Source: Pseudoduganella dura (GTDB taxonomy: Bacteria; Pseudomonadota; Gammaproteobacteria; Burkholderiales; Burkholderiaceae_D). Taken from it: DNA of 64,000 bases. Below the pieces are notes generated by a model. It was not told the DNA's origin. It did not search any database and saw nothing but the letters and a program-made list of their open reading frames with translations. The first letter of the stretch is position 1. Each line of letters begins with the position of its first letter. Where the stretch lies: positions 1,240,001 through 1,304,000 of the forward strand of contig NZ_WNWM01000002.1 in assembly GCF_009727155.1 (NCBI RefSeq). Reading direction: 5' to 3'. Positions 9,063-18,893 of the stretch are shown piece by piece. The translations under genes and the position numbers were made by a program.

Positions 9063-10052
9063 TCACACGGGCCACAGCGGCGGCTCGTCCATCAGCGCCA
9101 CCTGCTCGCGCAGCTCCAGGATGCGGTCCTGCCAGTAGCGTTGCGTGTTAAACCACGGGAACGCGGCGGGAAACGCCGGGTCGTCCCAGCGGCGCGCCAG
9201 CCAGGCCGCGTAATGCATCAGCCGAAGCGTGCGCAGCGCCTCCACCAGGTACAGCTGGCGCGGGTCGAAGTCGGCGAAATCCTCGTAGCCGGCCAGGATA
9301 TCGGACAGCTGCCGCACCATCTCGTGCCGCTCGCCGGACAGCATCATCCACAGGTCCTGCACGGCCGGGCCCATGCGGGCATCGTCGAAGTCGACGAAAT
9401 GCGGGCCGGTATCGGTCCACAGCACGTTGCCGCCATGGCAGTCGCCGTGCAGGCGCTGCAGTGCCACGTCGCCGGCGCGATCGTAGCAGCGCCGGATGCC
9501 GTCCAGCGCCTGGCCGGCGATGGTGCGGTAGGCATCCACCAGTTCCGGCGGCAGGAAATCGTTGGCCAGCAGGTAATCGCGCGATTCGGTGCCGAAGGTG
9601 TCGATGTCCAGCGCGGGCCGGTCGGCGAACGGGCGCGTGGCGCCGATCGCATGGATGCGGCCGATGAAGCGGCCCGTCCATTCGAGCACCGCCGGGTCGG
9701 AAAGCTCGGGCGCCCTGCCCCCGTGCCGCGCGAAGACGGCAAAGCGGAAGCCTTCGAACGCATGCAGCGTGCGGCCATCGACCGCCAGCGGCGGCACCAC
9801 GGGAATCTCCGCCTCGTGCAGTTCGGCCGTGAAGGCATGTTCTTCGAGGATCGCGGCGTCGCTCCAGCGGCCGGGCCGGTAGAATTTGGCGACCAGCGGC
9901 TTGCCATCCTCGATGCCCACCTGGTAGACGCGGTTTTCGTAGCTGTTCAGCGCCAGCAGCCGGCCGTCGCCGTACAGGCCCACGCTGGCCAGCGCATCGA
10001 GCACGCAGTCGGGGCCCAGCGCCGAGAATGGATGAGAGGAGGAAGTCGTCAT
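9063..10052 (-). CDS. srkA: SrkA/RdoA-type serine/threonine protein kinase (YihE family)
   Basis: Stress-response kinase of the APH/choline-kinase fold, 329 residues. Visible motifs: [11 protein letters not shown] and [13 protein letters not shown] near the N-terminus (nucleotide loop and lysine), [13 protein letters not shown] (catalytic Asp and Asn) and [12 protein letters not shown] (metal-binding Asp), matching YihE. In E. coli this kinase counters stress-induced death linked to the MazEF and Cpx systems. The frame is open upstream to 10835, but the ATG at 10052 begins the family domain. It is divergent from the YecA-like gene across 69 bases. No DsbA partner follows, unlike in enterobacteria. 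Confidence 0.9.
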   Translation of the reverse strand: MTTSSSHPFSALGPDCVLDALASVGLYGDGRLLALNSYENRVYQVGIEDGKPLVAKFYRPGRWSDAAILEEHAFTAELHEAEIPVVPPLAVDGRTLHAFEGFRFAVFARHGGRAPELSDPAVLEWTGRFIGRIHAIGATRPFADRPALDIDTFGTESRDYLLANDFLPPELVDAYRTIAGQALDGIRRCYDRAGDVALQRLHGDCHGGNVLWTDTGPHFVDFDDARMGPAVQDLWMMLSGERHEMVRQLSDILAGYEDFADFDPRQLYLVEALRTLRLMHYAAWLARRWDDPAFPAAFPWFNTQRYWQDRILELREQVALMDEPPLWPV

Positions 10053-10121
10053 CTCGCCATTGTACGGCGGTGGGCGGCAACGCTGACGTATATACTGTCG
10101 GATTACTTCAGAAAGAACACC

Positions 10122-10817
10122 ATGCAACTCGATCAGCCCCTGTCGGACAAAGATTTCGACGAACTTGACCAATTCCTGCTGGGCGAGCGCAGCCCGGAAG
10201 ATTCGATGACGATGGACCACCTGCACGGTTACCTGACCGCCATCGCGATCGGGCCGGAAACCATCATGCCCGCCGAGTGGCTGCCGCGCGTGTGGGGCGA
10301 GGACGGCAAGCAGGCGCCGAAGTTCAAGAATGGCAAGGAAGAAGAACGCATCGTCAACCTGATCATGCGCTTCATGAACGAAGTGCTGGTCACGTTCGAG
10401 GTGGCACCGAAGGAATTCGAGCCGCTGTTCGTCGAACACGAGCACGAAGGACAGACGCTGATCGATGCCGAGGCCTGGTGCTGGGGCTTCTGGGAAGGCA
10501 TGGAGCTGCGCGCCGGCTCGTGGGACGAGATCTGGGATTCGGAAATCGGTGCCCTGATGCGCCCGATCTACCTGCTCGGCGCCGACGAGATCGAGGAAGC
10601 GGAACTGCCGGAAGTGGAAGACCCGGTCAAGGCGCACAAGCTGGCGCTGGAGATCGAGGCGAACCTGCCGACCATCTACAAGTTCTGGGTCCCGCGCCGC
10701 AAGGCCGCCGTGAGCACCGTCAAGCGCGAAGAGCCGAAGGTGGGCCGCAACGACGAATGCCCTTGCGGCAGCGGCAAGAAATACAAGAAGTGCTGCGGCG
10801 CGGATACCGCCGAATAA
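10122..10817 (+). CDS. YecA/UPF0149 family protein with C-terminal SEC-C zinc motif
   Basis: A 231-residue protein with an N-terminal UPF0149 domain ([29 protein letters not shown]) and a C-terminal SEC-C motif: Cys213, Cys215, Cys224 and Cys225 in [13 protein letters not shown], the same zinc knuckle as at the SecA tail. SEC-C proteins can bind ribosomes or SecB-type partners; here the partner is unknown. The open frame extends far upstream, but the ATG at 10122 begins the conserved domain and sits just downstream of the divergent srkA promoter region. Confidence 0.88.
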   Translation: MQLDQPLSDKDFDELDQFLLGERSPEDSMTMDHLHGYLTAIAIGPETIMPAEWLPRVWGEDGKQAPKFKNGKEEERIVNLIMRFMNEVLVTFEVAPKEFEPLFVEHEHEGQTLIDAEAWCWGFWEGMELRAGSWDEIWDSEIGALMRPIYLLGADEIEEAELPEVEDPVKAHKLALEIEANLPTIYKFWVPRRKAAVSTVKREEPKVGRNDECPCGSGKKYKKCCGADTAE

Positions 10818-10844
10818 GCGTGCCGTAGCCGGCACGCGGCCGCG

Positions 10845-11450
10845 TCAGGCGGCCCGCCGCCTGCGCCGGGCCGCCGCGCCGAGGAACACGCCGCCCGCTG
10901 CCAGCAGTGCCCATGCCGAGGGTTCCGGCACGGCCGGGGTCAGCGTCCAGTTCAGGGCCACATGCGGCCCCATGTCGCAGGTGCTGAACGGCTGGCACCA
11001 TTGCGCCAGCGGTACCGGCGCCTGCTGGTCGAACAGGAAACCGGACGCCAGCGCGGTGCCGTTGGCAAAATTGTCGTAGGCCGCGATCGTGAACAGGTAG
11101 GTGCCGGGCGCCAGCCCATATAACTGCAGGCCGGAATCGAACACCGTCTGCCCCGGCGCGACGAACGGATTGTCGTCGACCTGCGCGAGCTGCGCTCCGT
11201 CGCGCCAGACGGCGACGATCGGATCGAAATTCTGTCCGTCGAGATAGGAGTCCGTCCACGCCACCAGGTCCGATGCCTGCCCGATCGTGAAGGTGTGATG
11301 TATGACGTCGTTGTGCCAGGCGAGCTGGCCGCTGTACGAATCGGCGTTCGCCGCCGCGGCGGCGCACAGGAGAATGCCTGCGCAGATGGTGCGCAGCGCT
11401 GGAATGCCTGCCGCCGGAAAGCGTGGCCTTGGCGTGTATGGGTTGGTCAT
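10845..11450 (-). CDS. PEP-CTERM sorting domain protein (DVUA0089-like)
   Basis: A 201-residue exported protein with an N-terminal signal peptide ending near NADS (after LLCAAAAA), a beta-rich middle resembling the DVUA0089/pre-peptidase-like fold ([33 protein letters not shown]), and a C-terminal [10 protein letters not shown] - hydrophobic helix - RRRRR tail. That tail is the PEP-CTERM signal recognised by an exosortase, which removes it and couples the protein to surface or EPS export. AAGGAG precedes the ATG at 11450. No exosortase is in the window. Biological role unknown. Confidence 0.88.
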   Translation of the reverse strand: MTNPYTPRPRFPAAGIPALRTICAGILLCAAAAANADSYSGQLAWHNDVIHHTFTIGQASDLVAWTDSYLDGQNFDPIVAVWRDGAQLAQVDDNPFVAPGQTVFDSGLQLYGLAPGTYLFTIAAYDNFANGTALASGFLFDQQAPVPLAQWCQPFSTCDMGPHVALNWTLTPAVPEPSAWALLAAGGVFLGAAARRRRRAA

Positions 11451-11660
11451 GTGGGGCTCCTTGCAAGGAAAGACCGCGCCGGATGGCGCACTCGTCTCTC
11501 TTCGCAAGGCCCGTACCAGCGGCACGCCGGCACTGTGAAGCCGCCCGTGCAGGCGGCGGCGCGGCGGCAAACCACGTCGCGGCTGTAAAGATTCCGGACG
11601 CCCGGACATTACCGCCTGTTATCGGCAACGGGGCAACATGGCCTGCGCATCCGGATTGCG

Positions 11661-11744
11661 CAGTACAGCTTCCGAATTACAGTTTGCGGATCACAGCCCG
11701 TGAATCACGGCCTGTGAATCACGGCCTGCGCATCACAGCTTGAT
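11661..11744. repeat. 14-bp degenerate tandem repeat overlapping the 3' end of orn
   Basis: Six consecutive 14-base units, consensus AATCACAGCCTGCG with scattered changes, run from 11661 to 11744. The two at 11703-11730 differ at one position. The last unit includes the orn stop codon (TCA at 11733-11735, minus strand) and the final Lys-Leu codons. This is the only distinct element in the 280 bases between the PEP-CTERM gene and orn. Confidence 0.75.
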
Positions 11745-12329
11745 GAAATGCTCGCGATAGTACTTCAGCTCCTCGATCGATTCGAGGATGTCGGCCAGCG
11801 CCGTGTGCTTCTGCGCCTTCTTGAAGCCGGACACCACTTCCGGCTTCCAGCGGCGGCACAGTTCCTTCAGCGTCGACACGTCCACGTTCCGGTAATGGAA
11901 CACCGCTTCGAGCTTCGGCATGTAGCGCACCATGAAGCGGCGGTCCTGGCCGATCGTGTTGCCGCACATCGGCGCCTTGCCGGCCGGCACCCATTGCTTC
12001 ATGAACGCGATCAGCTCGGCCTCGGCCTGCTCTTCCGTGACGGTGGAGACCTTGACGCGGTCGATCAGGCCGGAGCGGCCGTGCGTGCCCTTGTTCCACG
12101 AATCCATCGCGTCCAGCGTGGCGTCGGACTGGTGGATCGCCAGCACCGGGCCTTCGGCCAGCACGTTCAGGTGCATGTCGGTGATGACGATCGCCACCTC
12201 GATGATGCGGTCGGTTTCCGGTTCCAGGCCCGTCATTTCCATGTCGACCCAGACCAGGTTCATCTCGTTGGGACGCTGCTGCTGCGGGGCCACCGCCGCG
12301 GTGACGGAAGTATCGTTCGCTTGTGACAT
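11733..12329 (-). CDS. orn: Oligoribonuclease
   Basis: 3'-5' exonuclease that degrades RNA of 2-5 nucleotides and pGpG, so it completes c-di-GMP breakdown. DEDDh motifs are clear: [12 protein letters not shown] (Asp29, Glu31), then [11 protein letters not shown], the ...[12 protein letters not shown] aspartate motif, and KHTALADI (His and Asp). The 198 residues exceed the usual ~180 because of about 22 extra N-terminal residues. The start at 12329 has AGAGAG upstream; Met23 is an alternative. It is divergent from the Ste24 gene. The pGpG link to the Wsp system 9 kb away is functional knowledge, not operon context. Confidence 0.95.
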   Translation of the reverse strand: MSQANDTSVTAAVAPQQQRPNEMNLVWVDMEMTGLEPETDRIIEVAIVITDMHLNVLAEGPVLAIHQSDATLDAMDSWNKGTHGRSGLIDRVKVSTVTEEQAEAELIAFMKQWVPAGKAPMCGNTIGQDRRFMVRYMPKLEAVFHYRNVDVSTLKELCRRWKPEVVSGFKKAQKHTALADILESIEELKYYREHFIKL

Positions 12330-12376
12330 AATTCTCTCTTGGCCAAACTAAACCGCCATTTTCTCACAGGCACAGA

Positions 12377-13657
12377 ATGTATTCACACGCGTTTTCATTA
12401 TTGTTTGTCGCATTTTTGGTGCTGACGCTGGCCGTGCGCTTCTGGCTGGCGTCGCGCCAGCTGCGGCACGTGCTGGCCAACCGCGGCGCCGTGCCCGCCG
12501 AATTCGCCGGCACCATTCCACTGGCGGCGCACCAGAAGGCGGCCGACTACACGATGGCCCGCACCCGGTACGGCATCGTGACGATGTTCGTCAATGCCGT
12601 TGTGCTGGTGGGCTTCACGTTGCTGGGCGGCCTGCAATGGCTGTCGGTACAGGTGTTCGGGCTGACCGGCGGCGGCATGACATACCAGATCGGCCTGCTG
12701 GCGGCGTTCGCCGCGATCTCGGGGCTGATCGACCTGCCGGTCGACTGGTATCGCCAGTTCCGGCTGGAACAGCGCTTCGGATTCAACAAGATGACGCCGG
12801 GCCTGTTCGTCGCCGACATGCTGAAGGGCCTGCTGCTGGCCGTGGTGCTCGGCCTGCCGCTGGCGTGGATCGTGCTGGCGCTGATGTCGGGCGCCGGCGA
12901 CCTGTGGTGGCTGTACGCGTGGTTCGTGTGGAGCGGCTTCCAGCTGCTGATGATGGTGCTGTTTCCCACCGTGATCGCACCGCTGTTCAACAAGTTCACG
13001 CCACTGGCCGACGAAACGCTCAAATCGCGCATCGAGAACCTGATGAAGCGCGTGGGCTTTGCCTCCAAGGGCCTGTTCGTGATGGACGGCTCGAAGCGCA
13101 GCGCGCATGGCAACGCCTACTTTTCCGGCTTCGGCGCGGCCAAGCGCATCGTGTTCTTCGATACGTTGCTGGCCCGCCTGGCGCCGCAGGAAATCGAGGC
13201 CGTGCTGGCGCATGAACTGGGCCACTTCAAGCTGAAACACATCGTCAAGCGCATCGTGCTGATGTTCGGCTTGTCGCTGGCGTTCCTGGCGCTGCTGGGC
13301 TGGCTGAAGAACCAGGTATGGTTCTACACCGGCCTGGGCGTGTCGCCGCTGATCGCGCCCGGCCAGAGCAACGATGCGCTGGCGCTGATCCTGTTCATGC
13401 TGGCCCTGCCGGTGTTCACCTTCCTGCTTGCCCCGCTGGGCTCGCTCAGCTCGCGCAAGCACGAATTCGAAGCGGACGCATTTGCCGCGCAACACACCGA
13501 CGCGCGCGACCTCGTCTCCGCACTGGTCAAGATGTATGAAGACAATGCGTCGACCCTGACGCCCGATCCGCTGCATTCGGCGTTCTATGACTCCCACCCA
13601 CCGGCATCGATACGGATCCGGCACCTGAATCGGCACCTGAACATGGCACACGCATGA
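12377..13657 (+). CDS. M48 family metallopeptidase, Ste24/CAAX-protease type
   Basis: A 426-residue membrane zinc protease. HELGH at 279-283 gives the two histidines and catalytic Glu; EFEADAFA near residue 367 gives the third zinc ligand. Multiple membrane helices surround the site (about 5-25, 68-90, 103-120, 148-172, 176-200, 290-310, 335-355), matching the Ste24 barrel. Bacterial homologues probably clear membrane proteins; there is no prenylated substrate. It overlaps phhB by four bases (ATGA), starting a coupled run phhB-rsgA-kinase. Confidence 0.93.
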   Translation: MYSHAFSLLFVAFLVLTLAVRFWLASRQLRHVLANRGAVPAEFAGTIPLAAHQKAADYTMARTRYGIVTMFVNAVVLVGFTLLGGLQWLSVQVFGLTGGGMTYQIGLLAAFAAISGLIDLPVDWYRQFRLEQRFGFNKMTPGLFVADMLKGLLLAVVLGLPLAWIVLALMSGAGDLWWLYAWFVWSGFQLLMMVLFPTVIAPLFNKFTPLADETLKSRIENLMKRVGFASKGLFVMDGSKRSAHGNAYFSGFGAAKRIVFFDTLLARLAPQEIEAVLAHELGHFKLKHIVKRIVLMFGLSLAFLALLGWLKNQVWFYTGLGVSPLIAPGQSNDALALILFMLALPVFTFLLAPLGSLSSRKHEFEADAFAAQHTDARDLVSALVKMYEDNASTLTPDPLHSAFYDSHPPASIRIRHLNRHLNMAHA

Positions 13658-13998
13658 TTACCACCGCGGACCAACTGCGCACGCTGCACTGCGCCCACGC
13701 CACCGAGCCCCTGGCACCGGCCGAAGCGGCACGCCTGCTGGCGCTGCTCGACGGCTGGGCGATCGAAGCGGGCCGGCTTGTACGGGCTTACTCATTCTCC
13801 GACTACTACCAGACGATGTCGTTCGTGAACGCCATCGCCTATATCGCCCATTGCGAGGATCATCATCCGGAGCTGATCGTCGGCTACAAGACCTGCGTGG
13901 TGCGCTTCGAAACGCATTCCGTCAAGGGACTGTCGCTGAACGACTTCATCTGCGCCGCCAAGGCCGACGCGCTGGTGCGGGTGGCGGGCCGTCCATGA
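13654..13998 (+). CDS. phhB: 4a-hydroxytetrahydrobiopterin dehydratase (pterin-4a-carbinolamine dehydratase)
   Basis: Dehydrates the carbinolamine form of tetrahydrobiopterin after aromatic amino acid hydroxylation. At 114 residues it has the family length and signature: SFSDYYQTMSFVNAIAYIA, then HCEDHHPELIVGYKTCVV with the catalytic histidines, and LSLNDFICAAKAD. It overlaps the Ste24 stop by ATGA and the rsgA start by ATGA, so all three are translationally coupled. No phenylalanine hydroxylase is nearby, so the substrate source is not clear from context. Confidence 0.93.
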   Translation: MITTADQLRTLHCAHATEPLAPAEAARLLALLDGWAIEAGRLVRAYSFSDYYQTMSFVNAIAYIAHCEDHHPELIVGYKTCVVRFETHSVKGLSLNDFICAAKADALVRVAGRP

Positions 13999-14891
13999 AA
14001 AAGGAACAACGCACCGGCATCATCATCGCCGCGCACGGCCGCCACTACCTGGCCGAATCGGAAGGCAGGCGGCTGCAATGCGTCACGCGCGGCAAGAAGA
14101 CCAACGTGGCGGTGGGCGACATCGTCGAGCTGACGCTCACGTCGCCCGACCAGGCCGTCATCGACAAGATCCAGGAACGCAAGACCCTGCTGTACCGCTC
14201 CGACCAGTACAAGTCGAAGCTGCTGGCGGCCAACGTCACGCAGCTGTTCATCGTGGTCGCCACCGAACCGGGCTACACCGACGACCTGGTGTCGCGCGCA
14301 CTGGTCGCCTCCGAGGCGGCCGGCATCGCCGCGCGCCTGATCCTGAACAAGGTGGATGTCACGGAGAACCTCGCGCATACCCGCCGGCGGCTCGAGATGT
14401 ATACCGCCATGGGCTACCCGGTGCATGAAGTGTCGGCGAAAGGCCGGCCGGAACAGACCGTCGACGAACTGGCGCCGCTGCTGGCGGACCAGTCGACGAT
14501 CCTGATCGGCCAGTCCGGCATGGGCAAGTCGTCGCTGATCAACCTGCTGATACCGGATGCCGACATCGCCACGCGCGAAATCTCGGCGGCGCTCGATACC
14601 GGCAAGCACACGACGACCTTCACCCGCCTGTACCACCTCGACGCGCATGCGACGGTGATCGATTCGCCCGGCTTCCAGGAATTCGGCCTGTACCACCTGT
14701 CCGAAGGCATGCTGGAACGGGCGTTCCGCGACTTCCAGCCCTACCTGGGCGGCTGCAAGTACTACAACTGCCGGCACCTGCTGGAACCGCAGTGCGCCGT
14801 GCTGGACGCCGTGCGCACCGGCAAGATCGCCAGGATGCGGCATGAGCTGTACGGGCAACTGCTGCACGAGTCGGCGCAGACCCTCTACTGA
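13995..14891 (+). CDS. rsgA: Ribosome small-subunit biogenesis GTPase RsgA
   Basis: Circularly permuted GTPase that acts late in 30S maturation. In the 298-residue product the G motifs appear in permuted order: NKVD at 118-121, SAKG at 147-150, the P-loop GQSGMGKSS at 172-180 and DSPG at 223-226. An N-terminal OB fold precedes them, and a C-terminal zinc finger follows (Cys254, Cys259, His261, Cys267). The ATG at 13995 overlaps the phhB stop; a longer open frame upstream is rejected because it runs through phhB. The histidine kinase gene starts two bases after its stop. Confidence 0.95.
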   Translation: MKKEQRTGIIIAAHGRHYLAESEGRRLQCVTRGKKTNVAVGDIVELTLTSPDQAVIDKIQERKTLLYRSDQYKSKLLAANVTQLFIVVATEPGYTDDLVSRALVASEAAGIAARLILNKVDVTENLAHTRRRLEMYTAMGYPVHEVSAKGRPEQTVDELAPLLADQSTILIGQSGMGKSSLINLLIPDADIATREISAALDTGKHTTTFTRLYHLDAHATVIDSPGFQEFGLYHLSEGMLERAFRDFQPYLGGCKYYNCRHLLEPQCAVLDAVRTGKIARMRHELYGQLLHESAQTLY

Positions 14892-14893
14892 TC

Positions 14894-17707
14894 ATGGACC
14901 TGTTCGCCAGCGACGACGCGATTGCGCAGTGGGAGCTGGCCCTGCCGGAGCTGGCCGGCGCGGCGCGGTTGCCGGTGCTGGCGGAACTGGCCTGGCACCT
15001 GCGCCAGCGCGACACCAGCCGCGCCATGGCGCTGGCGGACGAAGCGGAACTGCTGCTGCCGGAACTCGATGCGCAGGCCCGGGGCGCCATCGCCGCCCGG
15101 CTGCAGCTGCTGCGCGCCGAGGGGCGCTGGCTGACGGGCGAACTCGATCGGGCCCGGTCGATGGCCGAAGGCGCGCGCGATGCGTTCCGCGCCATCGGCG
15201 ACATGGCCGGCTGCGCCGATGCGCACTGGCTGTGCGCCTGGATCGCGGTCGACCGGGGCGACCACGCCTGCCGCGACCGCGAGCTGGAATGCAGCGCCGC
15301 GGCGGCCCAGGATGCCGGCGATGCGGAACGCGCCGCGATCGCCGAGGCGGCCAGTGCTCGCTGGGCCGTGCTGCGCGACCCGGAGACGGCACGCGCCCGC
15401 TGGGGTGCGCACTTCGATCCGGCCCTTCCGCGCCCGCCCGCGCTGGACTGCTGGATCAACGACTTTCTCGGCATGGCCGCCAGCCAGGCCAGCGATTTCG
15501 GCGGCGCCGTGCGCCACTACCTGCGCACCTGGGAAGCGGCGCTGGAAACCGGCCAGTTGCGCACCGCGATCATCGCCGCCACCAATATCGGTGAAAAATT
15601 CTCGCACCTGAACGACCATCACGCGGCGCTCGAATGGATGCAGCGCGCGCTCGATACCGCGCGGCCGAAGCAATGGCCGCGCAGCACGGCGGCGGCGCTG
15701 ATGCACACCGGCGACACACTGAGGCGCCTGGGCCGGCTCGATGCCGCCGGCGAACTGCTGCGCGAAGCGCTGGACCTGCTGCGGCCCTATGCGAACAGCC
15801 GCCTGTACGCGATCGCGCTGCAGTACACGGGCGACCTGTGCCTGGCGCGCCACGATTACGCCGGCGCGCTCGATGCGTTCGGCCAGCTGTCGCTGCGGGC
15901 CGATGCATTGGACCAGGCCGATTTCCGCATGGTGGCGCGGCGCGGCGCCGCCCATGCGCTGTGCTTCCTGGACCGGCCCGGCGAGGCGCTGGTGCTGGCA
16001 CAGGAAGCGGTCGGCCTGGCAGGCGGGCATCACAACGTCTACAACCAGGTGGCCGGCCTGCGCGTGCTGGCGCTGATCCACGGCCGGCACGCCCTGCCCG
16101 GCCCGGCCGGCATGGCGGAAGCCAGCCCCGCGCTGCATTACATCCGCCAGGCGCTGCGGGTGGCGGCCACCATCCAGGGCTACATCGTGCCCGGCGACCT
16201 GTACGACGCGCTCGGCGAAGAATATGCGCGTGCAGGCGACTATTGCGAGGCCTACATGGCGGCGCGTGCCGCCAGCGCCGCGCGCGTGAAAACGCACAGC
16301 CAGGAAGCGACGCACCGCGCGATGGCGATGCAGGTGCAGCGGCAGACCGAAAAGGAACGCGCCGAGGAACGCCACCATCGCGCGCTGGCGATGTCCGAAG
16401 CGGGCCGCGCCGAACTTCAGCAGCAGACCAGCGCCATCCTGCAGCGGTTGTCCGCGATCGGGCAGGAAATCACGATGTATCTCGATGCCAAGGGCATCTA
16501 CGAGGTGCTGGACCGCCACGTGCATGCCCTGCTGCCGGCCTACGCCTTCGCCATCATGCTGCGCGCGCCGGGCGGTGCGGCGCTGGAGATGGCGTTCGGC
16601 ACCGAAGCGGGCGCGCCCCTGGCACCGTTCACGATCGCGCCGGGCGACGCCACCGCATGGAGCCCGTGCTGCGTGGACGAACGGCGCGAGATCGTGGTGG
16701 ACGACCTGGCGCGGCATGCGCCCGCCATCGATGGCTGCAGGCACTGCGCCAGCGCGCTGTTCGTGCCCCTGCTGCTGGGCGAGCGCGTGCTGGGCGCCAT
16801 GAGCGTGCAGGCGCGCCAGCGTGCCGCCTATGGCGAACGCGAGCGGCTGATCTTCCGCACGCTGTGCGCCTATGGCGCGATCGCGCTCGACAACGCGCAG
16901 GCCTACCGCCAGCTGCAGGAAGCCCAGTCGCAGCTGGTGGCACAGGAAAAACTGGCGGCGCTGGGCGCGCTGATGGCCGGCGTCGCCCACGAGTTGAACA
17001 CGCCGATCGGCAACAGCCTGCTGATCGCCAGCACGCTGGAACAGAAGACACTCGAGCTCGACCGCGCGCTGAACGGGCCAGGCCTGCGCCGTTCCGAACT
17101 GGCCGCCTATATCGCCGACGCGCACCGGGCGGCCGAGCTGGTGATGCGCGGGCTGCACAGCGCCGCCGACCTGGTGGCCAGCTTCAAGCAGGTGGCGGTG
17201 GACCGCACCACCGAACAGCGCCGCCGCTTCCAGCTGCACCAGGTGACGCACGAGATCGTGGCAACGATGATGAACCGTATCCGCGCCTCGAACCACCGGA
17301 TCGGCTGCGACGTGCCGGAAGGGATCGAGCTGGACAGCTATCCCGGCCCGTTCGGCCAGGTGATCACGAACCTCATCAACAACGCGCTGCTGCACGCGTT
17401 CGAAGGGCGCGGCGGCGGCACCATGCAGCTGACGGCCGTGGCGGGACCGGACGGCAAGGTGACCGTGGTGTTCGCCGACGACGGTGCCGGCATCCCCCGG
17501 GAGCACCTGTCGCGCATTTTCGACCCTTTCTTCACTACCAAGCTTGGCCGCGGCGGCAGCGGCCTCGGCCTGTCGATCAGCTACAACATCGTGACCGGCC
17601 TGCTGGGCGGCCGGATCAGCGTGGCCAGCAACGGTGCCGGCACGACATTCACGCTGGAGCTGCCGCTGGTCGCTCCGGCCCACGACCCGGAGCGGCGGGT
17701 CTACTAG
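14894..17707 (+). CDS. Soluble sensor histidine kinase with N-terminal TPR-like array and GAF domain
   Basis: A 937-residue kinase without signal peptide or membrane helix. Residues ~1-490 form helical TPR-like repeats (for example AALMHTGDTLRRLGRLDAAGELL and ALQYTGDLCLARHDYAGALDAF). A short coiled coil follows (QVQRQTEKERAEERHH), then a GAF-like domain (~500-665) with ALFVPLLLGERVLGAMSVQ. The transmitter has phosphoacceptor His699 in GVAHELNTPIGN, N-box NLINNALLHAFEG, DDGAGIP, FDPFF and GGSGLGLSI. No receiver domain is attached and no response regulator follows. It starts two bases after rsgA, so it is coupled to a housekeeping operon, which is odd for a sensor. The AAA/STAND module of related large kinases is absent. 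Confidence 0.9.
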   Translation: MDLFASDDAIAQWELALPELAGAARLPVLAELAWHLRQRDTSRAMALADEAELLLPELDAQARGAIAARLQLLRAEGRWLTGELDRARSMAEGARDAFRAIGDMAGCADAHWLCAWIAVDRGDHACRDRELECSAAAAQDAGDAERAAIAEAASARWAVLRDPETARARWGAHFDPALPRPPALDCWINDFLGMAASQASDFGGAVRHYLRTWEAALETGQLRTAIIAATNIGEKFSHLNDHHAALEWMQRALDTARPKQWPRSTAAALMHTGDTLRRLGRLDAAGELLREALDLLRPYANSRLYAIALQYTGDLCLARHDYAGALDAFGQLSLRADALDQADFRMVARRGAAHALCFLDRPGEALVLAQEAVGLAGGHHNVYNQVAGLRVLALIHGRHALPGPAGMAEASPALHYIRQALRVAATIQGYIVPGDLYDALGEEYARAGDYCEAYMAARAASAARVKTHSQEATHRAMAMQVQRQTEKERAEERHHRALAMSEAGRAELQQQTSAILQRLSAIGQEITMYLDAKGIYEVLDRHVHALLPAYAFAIMLRAPGGAALEMAFGTEAGAPLAPFTIAPGDATAWSPCCVDERREIVVDDLARHAPAIDGCRHCASALFVPLLLGERVLGAMSVQARQRAAYGERERLIFRTLCAYGAIALDNAQAYRQLQEAQSQLVAQEKLAALGALMAGVAHELNTPIGNSLLIASTLEQKTLELDRALNGPGLRRSELAAYIADAHRAAELVMRGLHSAADLVASFKQVAVDRTTEQRRRFQLHQVTHEIVATMMNRIRASNHRIGCDVPEGIELDSYPGPFGQVITNLINNALLHAFEGRGGGTMQLTAVAGPDGKVTVVFADDGAGIPREHLSRIFDPFFTTKLGRGGSGLGLSISYNIVTGLLGGRISVASNGAGTTFTLELPLVAPAHDPERRVY

Positions 17708-17940
17708 ACGTTCGCAAAACCCCTTATAATGAACTTGCTAAGCTGGCTACCCGGGGCGAAGCTTTGGCGGTTTGACACGTTCGAGATGTTTCGACGCGTA
17801 TTTCGGTGCGCGGCCCGATCCGCATTTCGGTGTGCGTTTCCGTTGTGCGTTTTATATGTTTCATACGTTGATCCGCACCGCCGCCCTGCCTCCCGGCAGT
17901 CTCGAACAATGCGCAGCACTCCGGTGCCGTCCAATTCGTC
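17708..17940. other. argF upstream region with AT-rich and degenerate repeated sequence
   Basis: 233 bases between the kinase and argF. A TATAAT hexamer is at 17725-17730 but lacks a good -35 at proper spacing; TTGACA at 17772-17777 lacks a good -10. From 17796 to 17860 a loose repeat of a TTTCGGTGCG-like unit recurs. Promoter assignment is therefore uncertain. Confidence 0.35.
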
Positions 17941-18873
17941 GTGAATATGTCCATACCAAAAAGTATCAAGCATTATCTCCAGTTTTCCGACTTCACCCTC
18001 GAAGAATACGAATATGTGATCGAGCGCGCGCACCTCATCAAGCGCAAGTTCAAGAACTACGAGATCTATCACCCGCTGATCGACCGCACGCTGGTGATGG
18101 TGTTTGAAAAGAATTCCACCCGCACCCGCCTGTCGTTCGAGGCCGGCATGCACCAGCTGGGCGGCGCCGCGATCTACCTGAACACGCGCGACTCGCAGCT
18201 GGGCCGCGGCGAACCGGTGGAGGATGCGGGCCAGGTGATGTCCCGCATGTGCGACATCATCATGGTGCGCACCTTCGGCCAGGAAATCATCGAGCGCTTC
18301 GCCGCCAATTCGCGGGTCCCCGTCATCAACGGGCTCACCAACGAGCACCACCCATGCCAGGTATTCGCCGACATCTTCACCTACTACGAGCACCGCGGCC
18401 CGATCGCGGGCAAGACGGTGGCCTGGATCGGCGACGCCAACAACATGCTGTATTCGTGGCTGCAGGCCGCCGAAGTGTTCGGCTTCCACGTGAACGTGTC
18501 CACGCCAAAGGGCTATGACATGGACATGTCGCAGGTTTCCACCAACCGTTTCACGCTGTTCGACAATCCGTCGGACGCGTGCGCCGGCGCCCACCTGGTC
18601 AATACCGACGTGTGGACCAGCATGGGCTACGAAGAGGAAAACGCGGCGCGCCTGAAAGCCTTCGACGGCTGGATCGTCGACAGCGCCAAGATGGCGCGAG
18701 CCGCGCCGGATGCGCTGTTCATGCACTGCCTGCCCGCCCACCGCGGCGAGGAAGTCGCGGCCGATGTCATCGACGGCCCGCAATCGGTGGTGTGGGACGA
18801 GGCGGAAAACCGCCTGCACATCCAGAAGGCACTGATCGAATACCTGCTGCTGGGCCGCATCGACGGCCAATAA
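17941..18873 (+). CDS. argF: Ornithine carbamoyltransferase
   Basis: Joins carbamoyl phosphate to ornithine to give citrulline, in arginine synthesis. The carbamoyl-phosphate motif STRTR is at 59-63, HPCQ near 133-136, and the ornithine-site HCLPAHRG at 262-269. Length (310) fits anabolic OTCases. The frame opens with GTG at 17941 and has ATG two codons later at 17947; neither has a clear ribosome site, and the true start may be the ATG. argG follows 450 bases on, separated by a VOC gene, all in one direction with no terminator until after argG. Confidence 0.95.
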   Translation: MNMSIPKSIKHYLQFSDFTLEEYEYVIERAHLIKRKFKNYEIYHPLIDRTLVMVFEKNSTRTRLSFEAGMHQLGGAAIYLNTRDSQLGRGEPVEDAGQVMSRMCDIIMVRTFGQEIIERFAANSRVPVINGLTNEHHPCQVFADIFTYYEHRGPIAGKTVAWIGDANNMLYSWLQAAEVFGFHVNVSTPKGYDMDMSQVSTNRFTLFDNPSDACAGAHLVNTDVWTSMGYEEENAARLKAFDGWIVDSAKMARAAPDALFMHCLPAHRGEEVAADVIDGPQSVVWDEAENRLHIQKALIEYLLLGRIDGQ

Positions 18874-18893
18874 CTCCTGAACGGAACCTTGTC

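Noticed and set aside
9141..10121. Long N-terminal extension of the yecA-like frame
   Set aside because: It is antisense to srkA; the conserved UPF0149 domain starts at 10122.
10053..10835. N-terminal extension of the srkA frame
   Set aside because: It overlaps the oppositely oriented yecA-like gene completely; the family domain starts at the ATG at 10052.
17725..17777. Definite sigma-70 promoter for argF
   Set aside because: TATAAT and TTGACA hexamers exist but are in the wrong order and spacing to form one promoter.
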